Origin: Actinokineospora baliensis
Lineage (GTDB): Bacteria; Actinomycetota; Actinomycetes; Mycobacteriales; Pseudonocardiaceae
Assembly: GCF_016907695.1 (NCBI RefSeq)
Contig: NZ_JAFBCK010000001.1
Coordinates: 3,506,501-3,570,500 of the forward strand
Direction of reading: 5' to 3'
DNA: 64,000 nucleotides
The notes below the pieces were generated by a model. That model did no database searches. It worked only from the letters and a program-made list of their open reading frames with translations, and was not told the origin of the DNA. Shown here one piece after another: positions 1 through 7,635 of the stretch. Both the position numbers and the translations under genes were made by a program. Each line of letters begins with the position of its first letter. The stretch's first letter is position 1.

Positions 1-1
1 C

Positions 2-577
2 CAGTGGACGCCGGACCCGGACCGCGCAGTGCTGCTGGTGCACGACATGCAGAACCACTTCCTGCGCGCGTTCGCCCCCGGCGCCCAGCCGCTGGTGGAC
101 CTGGTCGCCAACATCAGCACGCTGCGCGAGGCGTGCAGGCGCTTGGGCGTCCCGGTCGTGTTCTCCGCCCAGCCCGGCGGCCAGAGCCCCGACCAGCGCG
201 GCCTGCAGCTGGACATGTGGGGGCGCGGCATCGGCCCGGACCCGGTCGACGCCGAGATCACCGCCGACCTGCGCCCAGGCGGCAGCGACCGGCTGATGAC
301 CAAGTGGCGCTACAACGCCTTCCACCGCACCGAGCTCGAAACGCTGATGGAGGGCCGCGACCAGCTCATCGTCACCGGCGTCTACGCCCACATCGGCTGC
401 CTGATGACCGCGACCGACGCGTTCATGCGCGACATCCAAGCCTTCCTCATAGCCGACGCCGTCGCCGACTTCTCCCCCGAAGACCACGACATGGCCCTGC
501 GCTACGCCGCCACCCGCTGCGCCACCACCATGATGACCACCCAGGTCATCGACCTACTCACCCGAGGCCCCCGATGA
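2..577 (+). CDS. Isochorismatase (5'-truncated by window edge)
   Basis: Isochorismatase-family hydrolase, which converts isochorismate to 2,3-dihydro-2,3-dihydroxybenzoate in catechol siderophore synthesis. The reading frame is open to the first base, so the N-terminus lies outside the window. The visible part carries the family core: LLVHDMQNHF near the start, AQPGGQS, DMWGRGI, MTKWRYNAFHRTEL (active-site Lys region), TGVYAHIGC and ATDAFMRDIQ. It resembles the N-terminal two thirds of EntB/DhbB very closely. Unlike EntB it stops after the hydrolase domain. Its TGA overlaps the ATG of the next gene, which encodes the carrier domain that EntB has fused. The rest of the siderophore cluster is presumably upstream. 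Confidence 0.9.
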   Translation, partial: QWTPDPDRAVLLVHDMQNHFLRAFAPGAQPLVDLVANISTLREACRRLGVPVVFSAQPGGQSPDQRGLQLDMWGRGIGPDPVDAEITADLRPGGSDRLMTKWRYNAFHRTELETLMEGRDQLIVTGVYAHIGCLMTATDAFMRDIQAFLIADAVADFSPEDHDMALRYAATRCATTMMTTQVIDLLTRGPR

Positions 578-786
578 CCCCAGAAGAGCTCCGCGCCCAG
601 GTCGCAGCCCTCCTCGAAGTCCCCGCCCGCACCATCTCCTTCGACGACAACCTCCTCGACCACGGCCTCGACTCCATCCGCGTCATGACCCTCGTCGAGT
701 CCTGGCGCACCCCCACCATCGCCTTCGCCGACCTCGCCGAAACCCCCACCATCACCGCCTGGGCCGCCTTGCTCAACCGTCAGTAA
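574..786 (+). CDS. Stand-alone aryl carrier protein
   Basis: Seventy-residue acyl carrier protein corresponding to the C-terminal ArCP domain of EntB/VibB. It would be loaded with 2,3-dihydroxybenzoate by a DHB-AMP ligase after phosphopantetheinylation. The attachment site is the Ser of DHGLDSIRVM, and the C-terminal helix ends in TITAWAALL as in EntB. The ATG overlaps the stop of the isochorismatase by four bases, implying translational coupling. The stretch between helices 2 and 3 (SWRTPTIAFADL) is two or three residues shorter than in EntB. Only the frame choice is firm; partner enzymes are outside the window. Confidence 0.85.
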   Translation: MTPEELRAQVAALLEVPARTISFDDNLLDHGLDSIRVMTLVESWRTPTIAFADLAETPTITAWAALLNRQ

Positions 787-921
787 CGGTGTCCCGGTAG
801 CCGTCGCACCGCACGCCTGAGGCCACCCGATCGGGTGGGAAGTGGGGGTGGGGCGGGTCGGGTGGGCCGGTGGGCGGCAATGTCCTGAGTGGACCTGTGT
901 CGATCCCTCAGGAGGAAGACC

Positions 922-1413
922 ATGCGCGCGTTGTTGCTTGCTGCCGGACTTCTGGTGCTCACCCCCGCCGTCGCGGTCGCCGGGCCCGTGGCGGGTGTCG
1001 GGCCGGTGGAGGGGGAGGTGCACGTGCGGTCGGTGTCGACCGGGCAGTGCCTCACGCGGCCGGTGGAGGCGGGGGTGGTCTCCGGTGAGGCGTGCACCCC
1101 GCTGGACCGCCAGGCCTGGCAGTTGACCGCCACCGACGACCTCCGGGTGGCCATCACCGCCGCCGGGACCGACCTCTGCCTCTCCCACACCGACCTCGAC
1201 GACGTCGTCACCCGCCCGTGCGACGAACTCGACAAACCCCAGGCCTGGCGACTCGTCGAACAGGACAACGGCTACTGGCTCCAAGCGACCAAGGACGACG
1301 CCGGGATGGCCTGGTGCCTCTGGCACGCCGCCGACAGCCAATACATCGGCCTCCAACCCTGCGACGGCTCGGTCGAGGGCGAACGCTGGGAGCTGCCCGC
1401 CTTCGGCAGCTAA
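922..1413 (+). CDS. Secreted ricin-type beta-trefoil protein
   Basis: A 163-residue secreted protein. Residues 1-21 form a Sec signal peptide (MRALLLAAGLLVLTPAVAVAG). The rest is a single beta-trefoil with the recurring QxW-like signature: QAWQLTA, QAWRLVEQDNG and ERWELPAFG, each in a subdomain with paired cysteines (GQCLTRP, DLCLSHT, MAWCLWH). Such domains usually bind sugars, but there is no attached catalytic domain. The start at 922 is chosen because AGGAGG lies about seven bases upstream; a further in-frame start at 889 would bury the signal peptide. A perfect hairpin follows. Ligand unknown. Confidence 0.8.
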   Translation: MRALLLAAGLLVLTPAVAVAGPVAGVGPVEGEVHVRSVSTGQCLTRPVEAGVVSGEACTPLDRQAWQLTATDDLRVAITAAGTDLCLSHTDLDDVVTRPCDELDKPQAWRLVEQDNGYWLQATKDDAGMAWCLWHAADSQYIGLQPCDGSVEGERWELPAFGS

Positions 1414-1422
1414 CCACCCGTC

Positions 1423-1465
1423 CCCGGCTCCACCACACCGCAATGACCCGTGTGGTGGAGCCGGG
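1423..1465 (+). terminator. Hairpin terminator after the ricin-like gene
   Basis: Perfect 16-bp stem (1423-1438 pairing with 1450-1465, arm CCCGGCTCCACCACAC) around an 11-base loop, starting nine bases after the stop codon. No T tract follows, as is usual for actinomycete terminators. It also lies just beyond the stop of the small reverse ORF at 1479-1649, so it may serve both. Confidence 0.75.
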
Positions 1466-1478
1466 CAACAGAACCGCC

Positions 1479-1649
1479 CTAGTCCGGGCCGAACGCCAAG
1501 CTGTTGCCGAGATCCAGTGGCCACTGTGGACCAATCCCGTCCGTCTGGCCCCGCAACCACTCCACCACCCCAGGCCCCACCAACGGCCCCTCGACGGCGC
1601 CGATGTCGAAGTGCCTCACGACCACGACTCGCGTCCCGTTCACCAACAT
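1479..1649 (-). CDS. Small hypothetical protein (56 aa)
   Basis: Short reverse-strand ORF with ATG at 1649 and TAG at 1479. Supported mainly by codon use: nearly every third position is G or C, unlike the other frames here. The peptide begins MLVNGTRVVVVRHFDIG and contains EGPLVGPGVVEWL, which looks like small SH3-like beta-barrel proteins, but I do not recognise the family. The ribosome site is weak (GGGG directly before the ATG). It could be a gene remnant. Reading upstream of the ATG the sequence no longer looks coding. Confidence 0.4.
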   Translation of the reverse strand: MLVNGTRVVVVRHFDIGAVEGPLVGPGVVEWLRGQTDGIGPQWPLDLGNSLAFGPD

Positions 1650-1730
1650 CCCCGACACCGCACCGACTCGGTCTCTGGCCGTACGCGGGCACCGGTGCGG
1701 TTCGGGAGTTCCTTGACGGGGCGGCGGTTC

Positions 1731-1760
1731 TCACCGGGTGAGGTCCGACTCACCCGGTGA
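1731..1760 (-). terminator. Terminator of the TauD-family gene
   Basis: Perfect 12-bp inverted repeat (1731-1742 with 1749-1760, arm TCACCGGGTGAG) around a six-base loop, 19 bases beyond the stop of the reverse-strand dioxygenase gene. Likely intrinsic terminator. Confidence 0.7.
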
Positions 1761-1778
1761 GACCACAAAGGACAGTGG

Positions 1779-2696
1779 TCACACGGTCGAGAAGTGTGAC
1801 GCGTCTCCGGTGCGCACGGCGCTGGGGGTTCCGTCGATGCTCACCGGGACGTCGCCCGCGAGGGTGATCCGGTGGAGGCGGCGGGGCTGGTCGTCGTAGT
1901 CGGCGATGGCGTAGTGCTGGGTGGCGCGGTTGTCCCAGATCGCGACGTCGCCGTTTTGCCAGTGCCAGCGGACGGTGTTCTCCAGGCGGGTGATGCGGTT
2001 CTGCAGCAGCTGGTACAGGGTCTGGGACTCCACTGAGGACACGCCGATCAGGCGCTTGACGAAGTGGCCGAGCAGCAGGGAGCGCTCGCCGGTCTCCGGG
2101 TGCACGCGCACGACCGGGTGTTCGGTCTCGTAGAGGTCGGACTGGAACTCGGCGCGGTACTGCTCGGTCTTGACGTCCACGCCGCCGATGCGCAGTTCGT
2201 CGATGTTGGCGGCGTAGTCGTAGGCGTTGGTGTGCACCGCCCACAGCCCGTCGACCAGGGCCTTCAGCGACAAGGGGAGCGACTCGTAGGCGGCGACGGT
2301 GTTGGCCCACACGGTGTTCCCGCCGTAGGGCGGCAGGTGCACCGCGCGCAGGATGCTCACCGACGGCACTCTGTCCACAAAGGTCACATCGGTGTGCCAG
2401 CTGTTGGCCTTGCCGTACTCCGAGTCGATCGGCAGCACCTGGGGGTTGACCACCCCGCGCACGGTCGGGTGCGCCAGCGTCACCTCGCCGAGCAGCGACC
2501 CGAAGGCCAGCTGACCGGCGTCGTCGAGGTGGTCCTGGCCGCGGAAGAAGATGACCTTGTTCGCCAGCAGTGCCGCGCGGATCCGCGCCACCACCGGGGC
2601 GGGCAGCTCGCCACCGAGGCGGACGCCGTCGATGCGCGCGCCGATCGACGAACCCAGCTTGACGACCGACACCTCGGTCTCCACGGTCTGGCTCAC
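1779..2696 (-). CDS. TauD/AtsK-type 2-oxoglutarate dioxygenase (probable alkylsulfatase)
   Basis: A 305-residue Fe(II)/2-oxoglutarate dioxygenase. The metal triad is visible: HTD at residues 101-103 (in [10 protein letters not shown]) and the distal His261 ([11 protein letters not shown]). An Arg in [10 protein letters not shown] supplies the 2-oxoglutarate carboxylate contact. From memory, the sequence tracks mycobacterial Rv3406 and Pseudomonas AtsK, which oxidatively cleave alkyl sulfate esters to sulfite plus aldehyde; shared blocks include [10 protein letters not shown] and [13 protein letters not shown]. Start GTG at 2696 has AAGGA eight bases upstream. It diverges from the ROK-sulfatase-ABC operon across a 277-bp intergenic region, which supports a shared role in organosulfur use. 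Taurine or another sulfonate remains possible as substrate. Confidence 0.9.
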   Translation of the reverse strand: MSQTVETEVSVVKLGSSIGARIDGVRLGGELPAPVVARIRAALLANKVIFFRGQDHLDDAGQLAFGSLLGEVTLAHPTVRGVVNPQVLPIDSEYGKANSWHTDVTFVDRVPSVSILRAVHLPPYGGNTVWANTVAAYESLPLSLKALVDGLWAVHTNAYDYAANIDELRIGGVDVKTEQYRAEFQSDLYETEHPVVRVHPETGERSLLLGHFVKRLIGVSSVESQTLYQLLQNRITRLENTVRWHWQNGDVAIWDNRATQHYAIADYDDQPRRLHRITLAGDVPVSIDGTPSAVRTGDASHFSTV

Positions 2697-2973
2697 GGTA
2701 GGGGTCCTTTCCTGCGGTGGTGGGGTGGTCCGAACCTACGAACGCCGCGGCGGGGCCAACAAGCTTCCGGCAAGCACTGAAATAAAGTGGGCACCCCGGT
2801 TCCATATCCCGGACGCCGTTGACATCCCCTGTGGACAAACGGATTCTTGCCCTTGTGCGCCGTTGTCGATGATCGCCGCTGTCTCGCCGCCCACCGCGTG
2901 GGTTCGTCTCCACGTGAGTTCTTTACCCGCTCGAACAAAAGCGGGTGACCCCGTGCCCTGAGGAAGGTCGACC

Positions 2974-4224
2974 GTGCCAGACACCCCGCGCCGAACCGGT
3001 GTGCGCGCCGCCAACGCCGCGGCCGTGCTCGCGGTGATCCGCCGCGACGGCCCGCTCTCGCGCGCGGCCATCGGCGAGCGCACCGGGTTGAGCATGCCCA
3101 CGGTGAGCAGGCAGGTCGGGGTGCTGATCGAGTTGGGTCTGCTGCGCGAGTTCCCGGAACTGGTCCCGGTCGGCGCGATCGGCCGCCCCCGGGTGCCGAT
3201 CCACCTCGACGACACCACGTTCGCCGCCTGCGGGGTGCACATCGGGGTGAGCACCATCACCTACGGCCTGGCCGACCTGCGCGGCACCCTGCTCGACTCC
3301 GAGGAGATCCCCACCCCGCCCGGTGGACCCGAGGACGTCGTGGCCCACATCGCGGGCAAGGTCCGCGCGTTCCTGCGCCGCTGGCCGCGCCGCCGCGTCG
3401 TGGGCATCGGCCTGGCCAGCGGTGGTCTCGTTGACGCCGAGCACGGCCTGCTCGACCACGACCGGCTCGGCTGGCACCGGGTGCCCGCCGCGGACCTGCT
3501 GCGCCGCGCCACCGGCTACCCCGTGCACCTCGACGGCCACGTCGCCGCCATGGCCAACGCGGAGCTGCTCTTCGGGTGGGGGCCCAGGGTGTCGAGCCTG
3601 CTGTACTTCTACGCCCGCGAGGTCGTGGGCATCGCGTTCTCCATCGACGGTGTGCTGCACCGCGGCCCCGGCGGTGGCGGCAGCATCGCGCACCTGCCGA
3701 TCGGCGGCGACGTCCGATGTCCGTGCGGGGCCACCGGGTGCCTGGAGGCCACGGTCGCCGACCGCACGGTCGCCGACCGGGCCCTCGCCGCGGGCGTGGT
3801 CGACGAGCCGGACATCCGGTTGGTCCGCGCCGCCGCCACCGCCGGTGACCCCACCGCGTCCGGTCTGCTCGCCGACCGCGCCGCCGCGCTGGGTCGGGCC
3901 GTCGGCCTGCTGCGCGACGCGCTCAACCCCGACCGGGTGGTGCTCGGCGGGCAGGCGATCACCGACCCGGCCGAGCGGCTGCCCGACCTGCTGCGCGCCT
4001 TCGCCGCCACCACGACCCTGCCCGGCACCGACATCGTCTCGGTGACCAGGTTCGGCCCGACCCTGCAGGCCACCGCCGCGTGCACCGGCCTGCTCAACCG
4101 CCTCTTCGACCACCCGCTCGACCTGCTCGACCAGGCTCCCCGCCCCGACCAGGTCGCCGGGACCCACCAGCCAGCCCACCCCCGAACGCCCCCGCGCACC
4201 GCCGACCCGGTCGGCGCCCCGTGA
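2974..4224 (+). CDS. ROK-family transcriptional regulator
   Basis: A 416-residue ROK repressor. An N-terminal winged helix occupies about residues 12-60 (LSRAAIGERTGLSMPTVSRQ), followed by a sugar-kinase-like ROK fold with the zinc motif CPCGATGC at residues 249-256. The kinase catalytic region that reads NDAN in true sugar kinases reads DGHVAAMAN here, fitting a ligand sensor rather than an enzyme. GTG start with AGGAAGG upstream. It heads the sulfatase/ABC operon and diverges from the dioxygenase gene, so it probably controls both in response to a sulfated or glycosidic ligand; the effector is unknown. The last 30 residues are Pro-rich and unlike the family. Confidence 0.9.
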   Translation: MPDTPRRTGVRAANAAAVLAVIRRDGPLSRAAIGERTGLSMPTVSRQVGVLIELGLLREFPELVPVGAIGRPRVPIHLDDTTFAACGVHIGVSTITYGLADLRGTLLDSEEIPTPPGGPEDVVAHIAGKVRAFLRRWPRRRVVGIGLASGGLVDAEHGLLDHDRLGWHRVPAADLLRRATGYPVHLDGHVAAMANAELLFGWGPRVSSLLYFYAREVVGIAFSIDGVLHRGPGGGGSIAHLPIGGDVRCPCGATGCLEATVADRTVADRALAAGVVDEPDIRLVRAAATAGDPTASGLLADRAAALGRAVGLLRDALNPDRVVLGGQAITDPAERLPDLLRAFAATTTLPGTDIVSVTRFGPTLQATAACTGLLNRLFDHPLDLLDQAPRPDQVAGTHQPAHPRTPPRTADPVGAP

Positions 4225-4243
4225 AGCACAGGAGATCGCCCCG

Positions 4244-5812
4244 ATGAACCCACCGTCCAGACGCCAGGCGCTCAAGGCCGCTGCCGCCGCCGCACTGCTG
4301 CTCGCCGCGACCGCCTGCCAGTCGGCCGTGGACGCGCAGACCAGCTCCGCGGGCGCCTCAGCGGCCCCCAAGCCGGGTGGGGTCGCCGAGGTCGGCGTCA
4401 CCCTCGACCTGGTGCCCGCCAACCTGTTCACCAACAGCAACGTCTCGATCACCACGGTCGTCGGGTTGGTCTACGACACGTTGGTGCGCTACGACCGCAC
4501 CACCCTGGAGCCCAAGCCCAGGGTCGCCACCGAGTGGGCGCAGTCCGACGGCGGCAAGACGGTCACCCTGAAGCTGCGCACCGACGTCAAGTACCACTCC
4601 GGCCGGACCCTGACCTCGGCCGACGTGAAGTTCGCGCTGGCCAACTACGCCGACCCGAAGTGGAACGGACAGCTGCTCAGCACCGCCAAGATCATCACCT
4701 CGGTCGACACGCCCGCCGCCGACCAGGTGGTGCTGCACCTGGAGCACCCGGTCAGCAACCTGTTCGACCTGCTCGACACGGTGCCGCTGGTCGACTCCGA
4801 GACCGTCGCCGACATCGCCACCGGCAAGAAGTTCGTCGGCACCGGCGCGTTCACGTTCGACTCGTGGCGCCCCAACACCGACCTGACCTTCAGCAAGAAC
4901 GCCGACTACTGGGGCGGTTCGCCCTACCTCGACGGCGTGCACGTGCGGGTCATCCCGGACGCCCAGTCGCTGGCCGCCGCTGTCAAGTCCGGTCAGGTCC
5001 ACCTCGGGCGCGGTGTGGGCTACCGGGACGCGGAGTCCCTCGCGGGCACCCCCGGCGTCAAGGTCACTTCCCTTGAGGGCGCTGAGTTGCAGTCCTACGT
5101 GGGGCTCAACGTCACCGCTCCCGGTCTCGACGACCCCAAGGTCCGCCAAGCCATCGCCTACGCGCTGGACAAGGAGCGGATCATCAAGGAGGTCTTCCGG
5201 GACAAGGGCTACCCGATCTCCCTGCCGTGGCCGCGCACGAGCCCGGCCTACGACCAGGAGCTCGACAGCCGCTACCGGCGCGATGTCGCCAAGGCCAAGC
5301 AGTTGCTCGCGGAGTCGGGCAAGCAGGTGCCGGAGATCCCGCTCGCCTACGTCGGCAACGACGGCGTCTACACCGCGATCGCGCAGATCATCCAGAACAA
5401 CCTGGCCGAGGCGGGCATCAAGGTCACCCTCACCCCGGTCGACTCCACGCAGTTCGTCAAGCAGCTGATCGGCGCCCAGTTCCCGGGTCTGTGGACGACG
5501 AGCCACTCCTGGGCGCAGTTCTCGCCGTCGACGCTGACCGTCAGCGCGTACCCGTTCAACGCCCGCCGCAACGCCTCCAAGTTCAGCTCGCCCGCCTACA
5601 CCGCGGCCGCGGAGAACGCGTGGAAGTTGGCGTCGGCGACCGGCCCCGAAGCGACCGCCGCCTACAAGGAGCTGTCCACCCAGCTGCTCGACGGCGCTTT
5701 CCTCGCCGAGATCGGGGTCGTCTACGAGCTGGCCGCCACCCGCGACACCCTGCACGGCCTCGACTGGTCGCGCAGGCGCGAGCTCGACTTCTCCAAGGTG
5801 TTCCTGGCATGA
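4244..5812 (+). CDS. ABC transporter substrate-binding lipoprotein (SBP family 5)
   Basis: Extracellular solute-binding protein of the Opp/Dpp class, 522 residues. The signal peptide has a twin-arginine-like SRRQALK start and the lipobox LLAATAC with Cys25. Family 5 features follow: ATEWAQSDGGKTVTLKLR, the AYALDKERIIKEV block, and a DWSRR C-terminus. It sits 19 bases after the ROK gene with an AGGAGA ribosome site, and its stop overlaps the first permease. Although family 5 proteins usually bind peptides or glycosides, the operon context with two sulfatase types suggests sulfate esters or a sulfated organic compound. Ligand not determinable from sequence. Confidence 0.92.
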   Translation: MNPPSRRQALKAAAAAALLLAATACQSAVDAQTSSAGASAAPKPGGVAEVGVTLDLVPANLFTNSNVSITTVVGLVYDTLVRYDRTTLEPKPRVATEWAQSDGGKTVTLKLRTDVKYHSGRTLTSADVKFALANYADPKWNGQLLSTAKIITSVDTPAADQVVLHLEHPVSNLFDLLDTVPLVDSETVADIATGKKFVGTGAFTFDSWRPNTDLTFSKNADYWGGSPYLDGVHVRVIPDAQSLAAAVKSGQVHLGRGVGYRDAESLAGTPGVKVTSLEGAELQSYVGLNVTAPGLDDPKVRQAIAYALDKERIIKEVFRDKGYPISLPWPRTSPAYDQELDSRYRRDVAKAKQLLAESGKQVPEIPLAYVGNDGVYTAIAQIIQNNLAEAGIKVTLTPVDSTQFVKQLIGAQFPGLWTTSHSWAQFSPSTLTVSAYPFNARRNASKFSSPAYTAAAENAWKLASATGPEATAAYKELSTQLLDGAFLAEIGVVYELAATRDTLHGLDWSRRRELDFSKVFLA

Positions 5813-6768
5813 CCCGGTACCTGCTGCGCCGCGCGCCGTCGGCGCTCATCGTGCTCTGGCTCGCCTCGGTGCTGATCTTCCTGGTCATCCGGGCGATCCC
5901 GGGCGACGCGGCCGCGGCGATGGCAGGTCCGGACGCCTCGCCGGAGGTGGTGGCGGCCATCCGCCACGACCTCGGGCTCGACCTGCCGGTGGCCACCCAG
6001 TACCTGCACTGGCTGGGCGGGTTGTTCAGCGGTGACCTCGGCAGGTCCTACCTGATCGGCGGCGACATCGCCGACCTGGTGGCGGAGGGCTTCGCGAACA
6101 CCCTGACGCTCACCCTCGCCGCCCTGCTGATCGCGGTCCTGGTCGCGCTGCTGTTGGGTCCACTGTGGGCGGCCACCACCAACCGCTGGGTTGACCGCGT
6201 GCTCACCGGTTTCCACACCGCCGCGGTAGCGCTACCGCCATTCGTCACCGGCGTGGTGCTCGTCATCGTGTTCGGGGTGTTCTTCCGACTGCTCCCCACG
6301 GGTGGTGTTCCGCCCAAGGGGATGTTCGACCGCCTGGACATCACCGCGCAGTACCTGGTGCTGCCCGCGGTGTGCCTGGCGCTGCCGGTGGCCGGGGTGC
6401 TCACCGGTTTTCTCGCCGAAACCCTGCGCGGAGAACTAAGGCAGGACTACGTGACGACGGTGCGCGCAGCAGGAGTGAAGAAACGGGAGGTGGTCGTACG
6501 GCACGCAATGCGCGGCGCGCTTCCGGTCGCCATCACCACGCTCGGCCTGCAAACCGGTGCACTGCTCGGTGGCGCCGTCCTCGTCGAGTCGATCTTCTCC
6601 TGGCCGGGGCTCGGTCTGCTGGTCGAGCAGGGCATCACCCGGCGTGACTACCCGGTGGTCCAGGTGCTGCTGATGCTGTCGGTCGCGGTCTTCGTCCTGG
6701 TGCAACTACTCACCGACGTCATCCACGCCGCGCTGGATCCGAGGATCAGGTTGGGAGCCCAGACATGA
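5809..6768 (+). CDS. ABC transporter permease (DppB type)
   Basis: Inner-membrane permease, 319 residues, with the DppB-type N-terminal helix (RYLLRRAPSALIVLWLASVLIFLVI begins the protein) and the ranking motif near the end (RAAGVKKREVVVRHAMRGA, the EAA loop that contacts the ATPase). The ATG overlaps the lipoprotein stop by four bases and its own stop overlaps the next permease in the same way, so all three are translationally coupled. Confidence 0.92.
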   Translation: MTRYLLRRAPSALIVLWLASVLIFLVIRAIPGDAAAAMAGPDASPEVVAAIRHDLGLDLPVATQYLHWLGGLFSGDLGRSYLIGGDIADLVAEGFANTLTLTLAALLIAVLVALLLGPLWAATTNRWVDRVLTGFHTAAVALPPFVTGVVLVIVFGVFFRLLPTGGVPPKGMFDRLDITAQYLVLPAVCLALPVAGVLTGFLAETLRGELRQDYVTTVRAAGVKKREVVVRHAMRGALPVAITTLGLQTGALLGGAVLVESIFSWPGLGLLVEQGITRRDYPVVQVLLMLSVAVFVLVQLLTDVIHAALDPRIRLGAQT

Positions 6769-7619
6769 CCGCGACCCTGGAAACGCCAGAACCGGTCGAG
6801 GTCGCCGTCCCCGTCCGGCCCAAGACCTTCTTGCGGGGCAAGGGACTCGTCGGCCTTGTCCTGGTCGGCTTGGTGATCGCGGCCGGGCTGATCGGGCCGC
6901 TGCTGGTGTCCTGGGACCCCTACGAGCAGATCGCGGGGGCGAACCTGCTCGGTCCGTCCGCGGCGCACCCGCTGGGCACCGACGACCTCAACCGCGACGT
7001 CCTCGCCCGGCTGCTGGCCGGGATCCGCGTGGACCTGCTGATCGCGTTCACCGCCGTCCCGGTCGGTGCGCTGATCGGGTGCGCGATCGGCGCCCTGGCC
7101 ACGGTCAACACCGTGCTCGACGTCGCCGTGCAGCGGCTGTTCGACGTTCTGCTGGCCTTCCCGCAGCTGATCCTCGCCATCGGTCTGGCCGCGGTGATCG
7201 GACCGGGCACCACCTCGGTGGTCATCGTGATCGTCTGCGTGGAGATCCCGATCTTCGGCAGGCTGTTGCGCACCGCGGTCCTGCGGGTGCGCGAGTCACA
7301 GTTCGTGACCGCCGCGGAGGTCATCGGCGCGGGCAAGGCCCACGTTCTTCGCCACCACGTCCTGCCCAACTCGCTCGAGCCGGTGCTCGTGCAGCTGGCG
7401 CTGTCGCTCTCGGTAGCGGTGTTCATCGAGGGCGCCATGAGCGTGCTGGGCATCGGGGTGAGCCCACCGCACCCCTCCATCGGCGCGGTGCTCACCACCT
7501 CATTGCGCTACCTCGATCTCAACCCACTTTTCGCAATCGGACCACTGGTGGTGACAGCGGTGCTCGTGTTGGGCTTTCAGTTGATCGCCCAGGCCACGAA
7601 CGCCGCGCGCGGCGCATGA
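6765..7619 (+). CDS. ABC transporter permease (DppC type)
   Basis: Second permease, 284 residues, with a cytoplasmic N-terminal tail, a first helix around residues 27-48, the periplasmic HPLGTDDLNRDVLARLLAG segment typical of DppC, and the EAA loop AEVIGAGKAHVLRHHVLPN. It pairs with the preceding DppB-type subunit. Followed after 16 bases by the sulfatase gene. Confidence 0.92.
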   Translation: MTATLETPEPVEVAVPVRPKTFLRGKGLVGLVLVGLVIAAGLIGPLLVSWDPYEQIAGANLLGPSAAHPLGTDDLNRDVLARLLAGIRVDLLIAFTAVPVGALIGCAIGALATVNTVLDVAVQRLFDVLLAFPQLILAIGLAAVIGPGTTSVVIVIVCVEIPIFGRLLRTAVLRVRESQFVTAAEVIGAGKAHVLRHHVLPNSLEPVLVQLALSLSVAVFIEGAMSVLGIGVSPPHPSIGAVLTTSLRYLDLNPLFAIGPLVVTAVLVLGFQLIAQATNAARGA

Positions 7620-7635
7620 CCAGGAAGGGCTAGAC

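Noticed and set aside
502..1734. 410-codon reverse ORF across the carrier protein and ricin-like genes
   Set aside because: Antisense shadow in GC-rich DNA: composition is Gly/Arg/Asp-rich repeats of the kind produced by reading coding DNA backwards, and it crosses two well-supported genes and a terminator.
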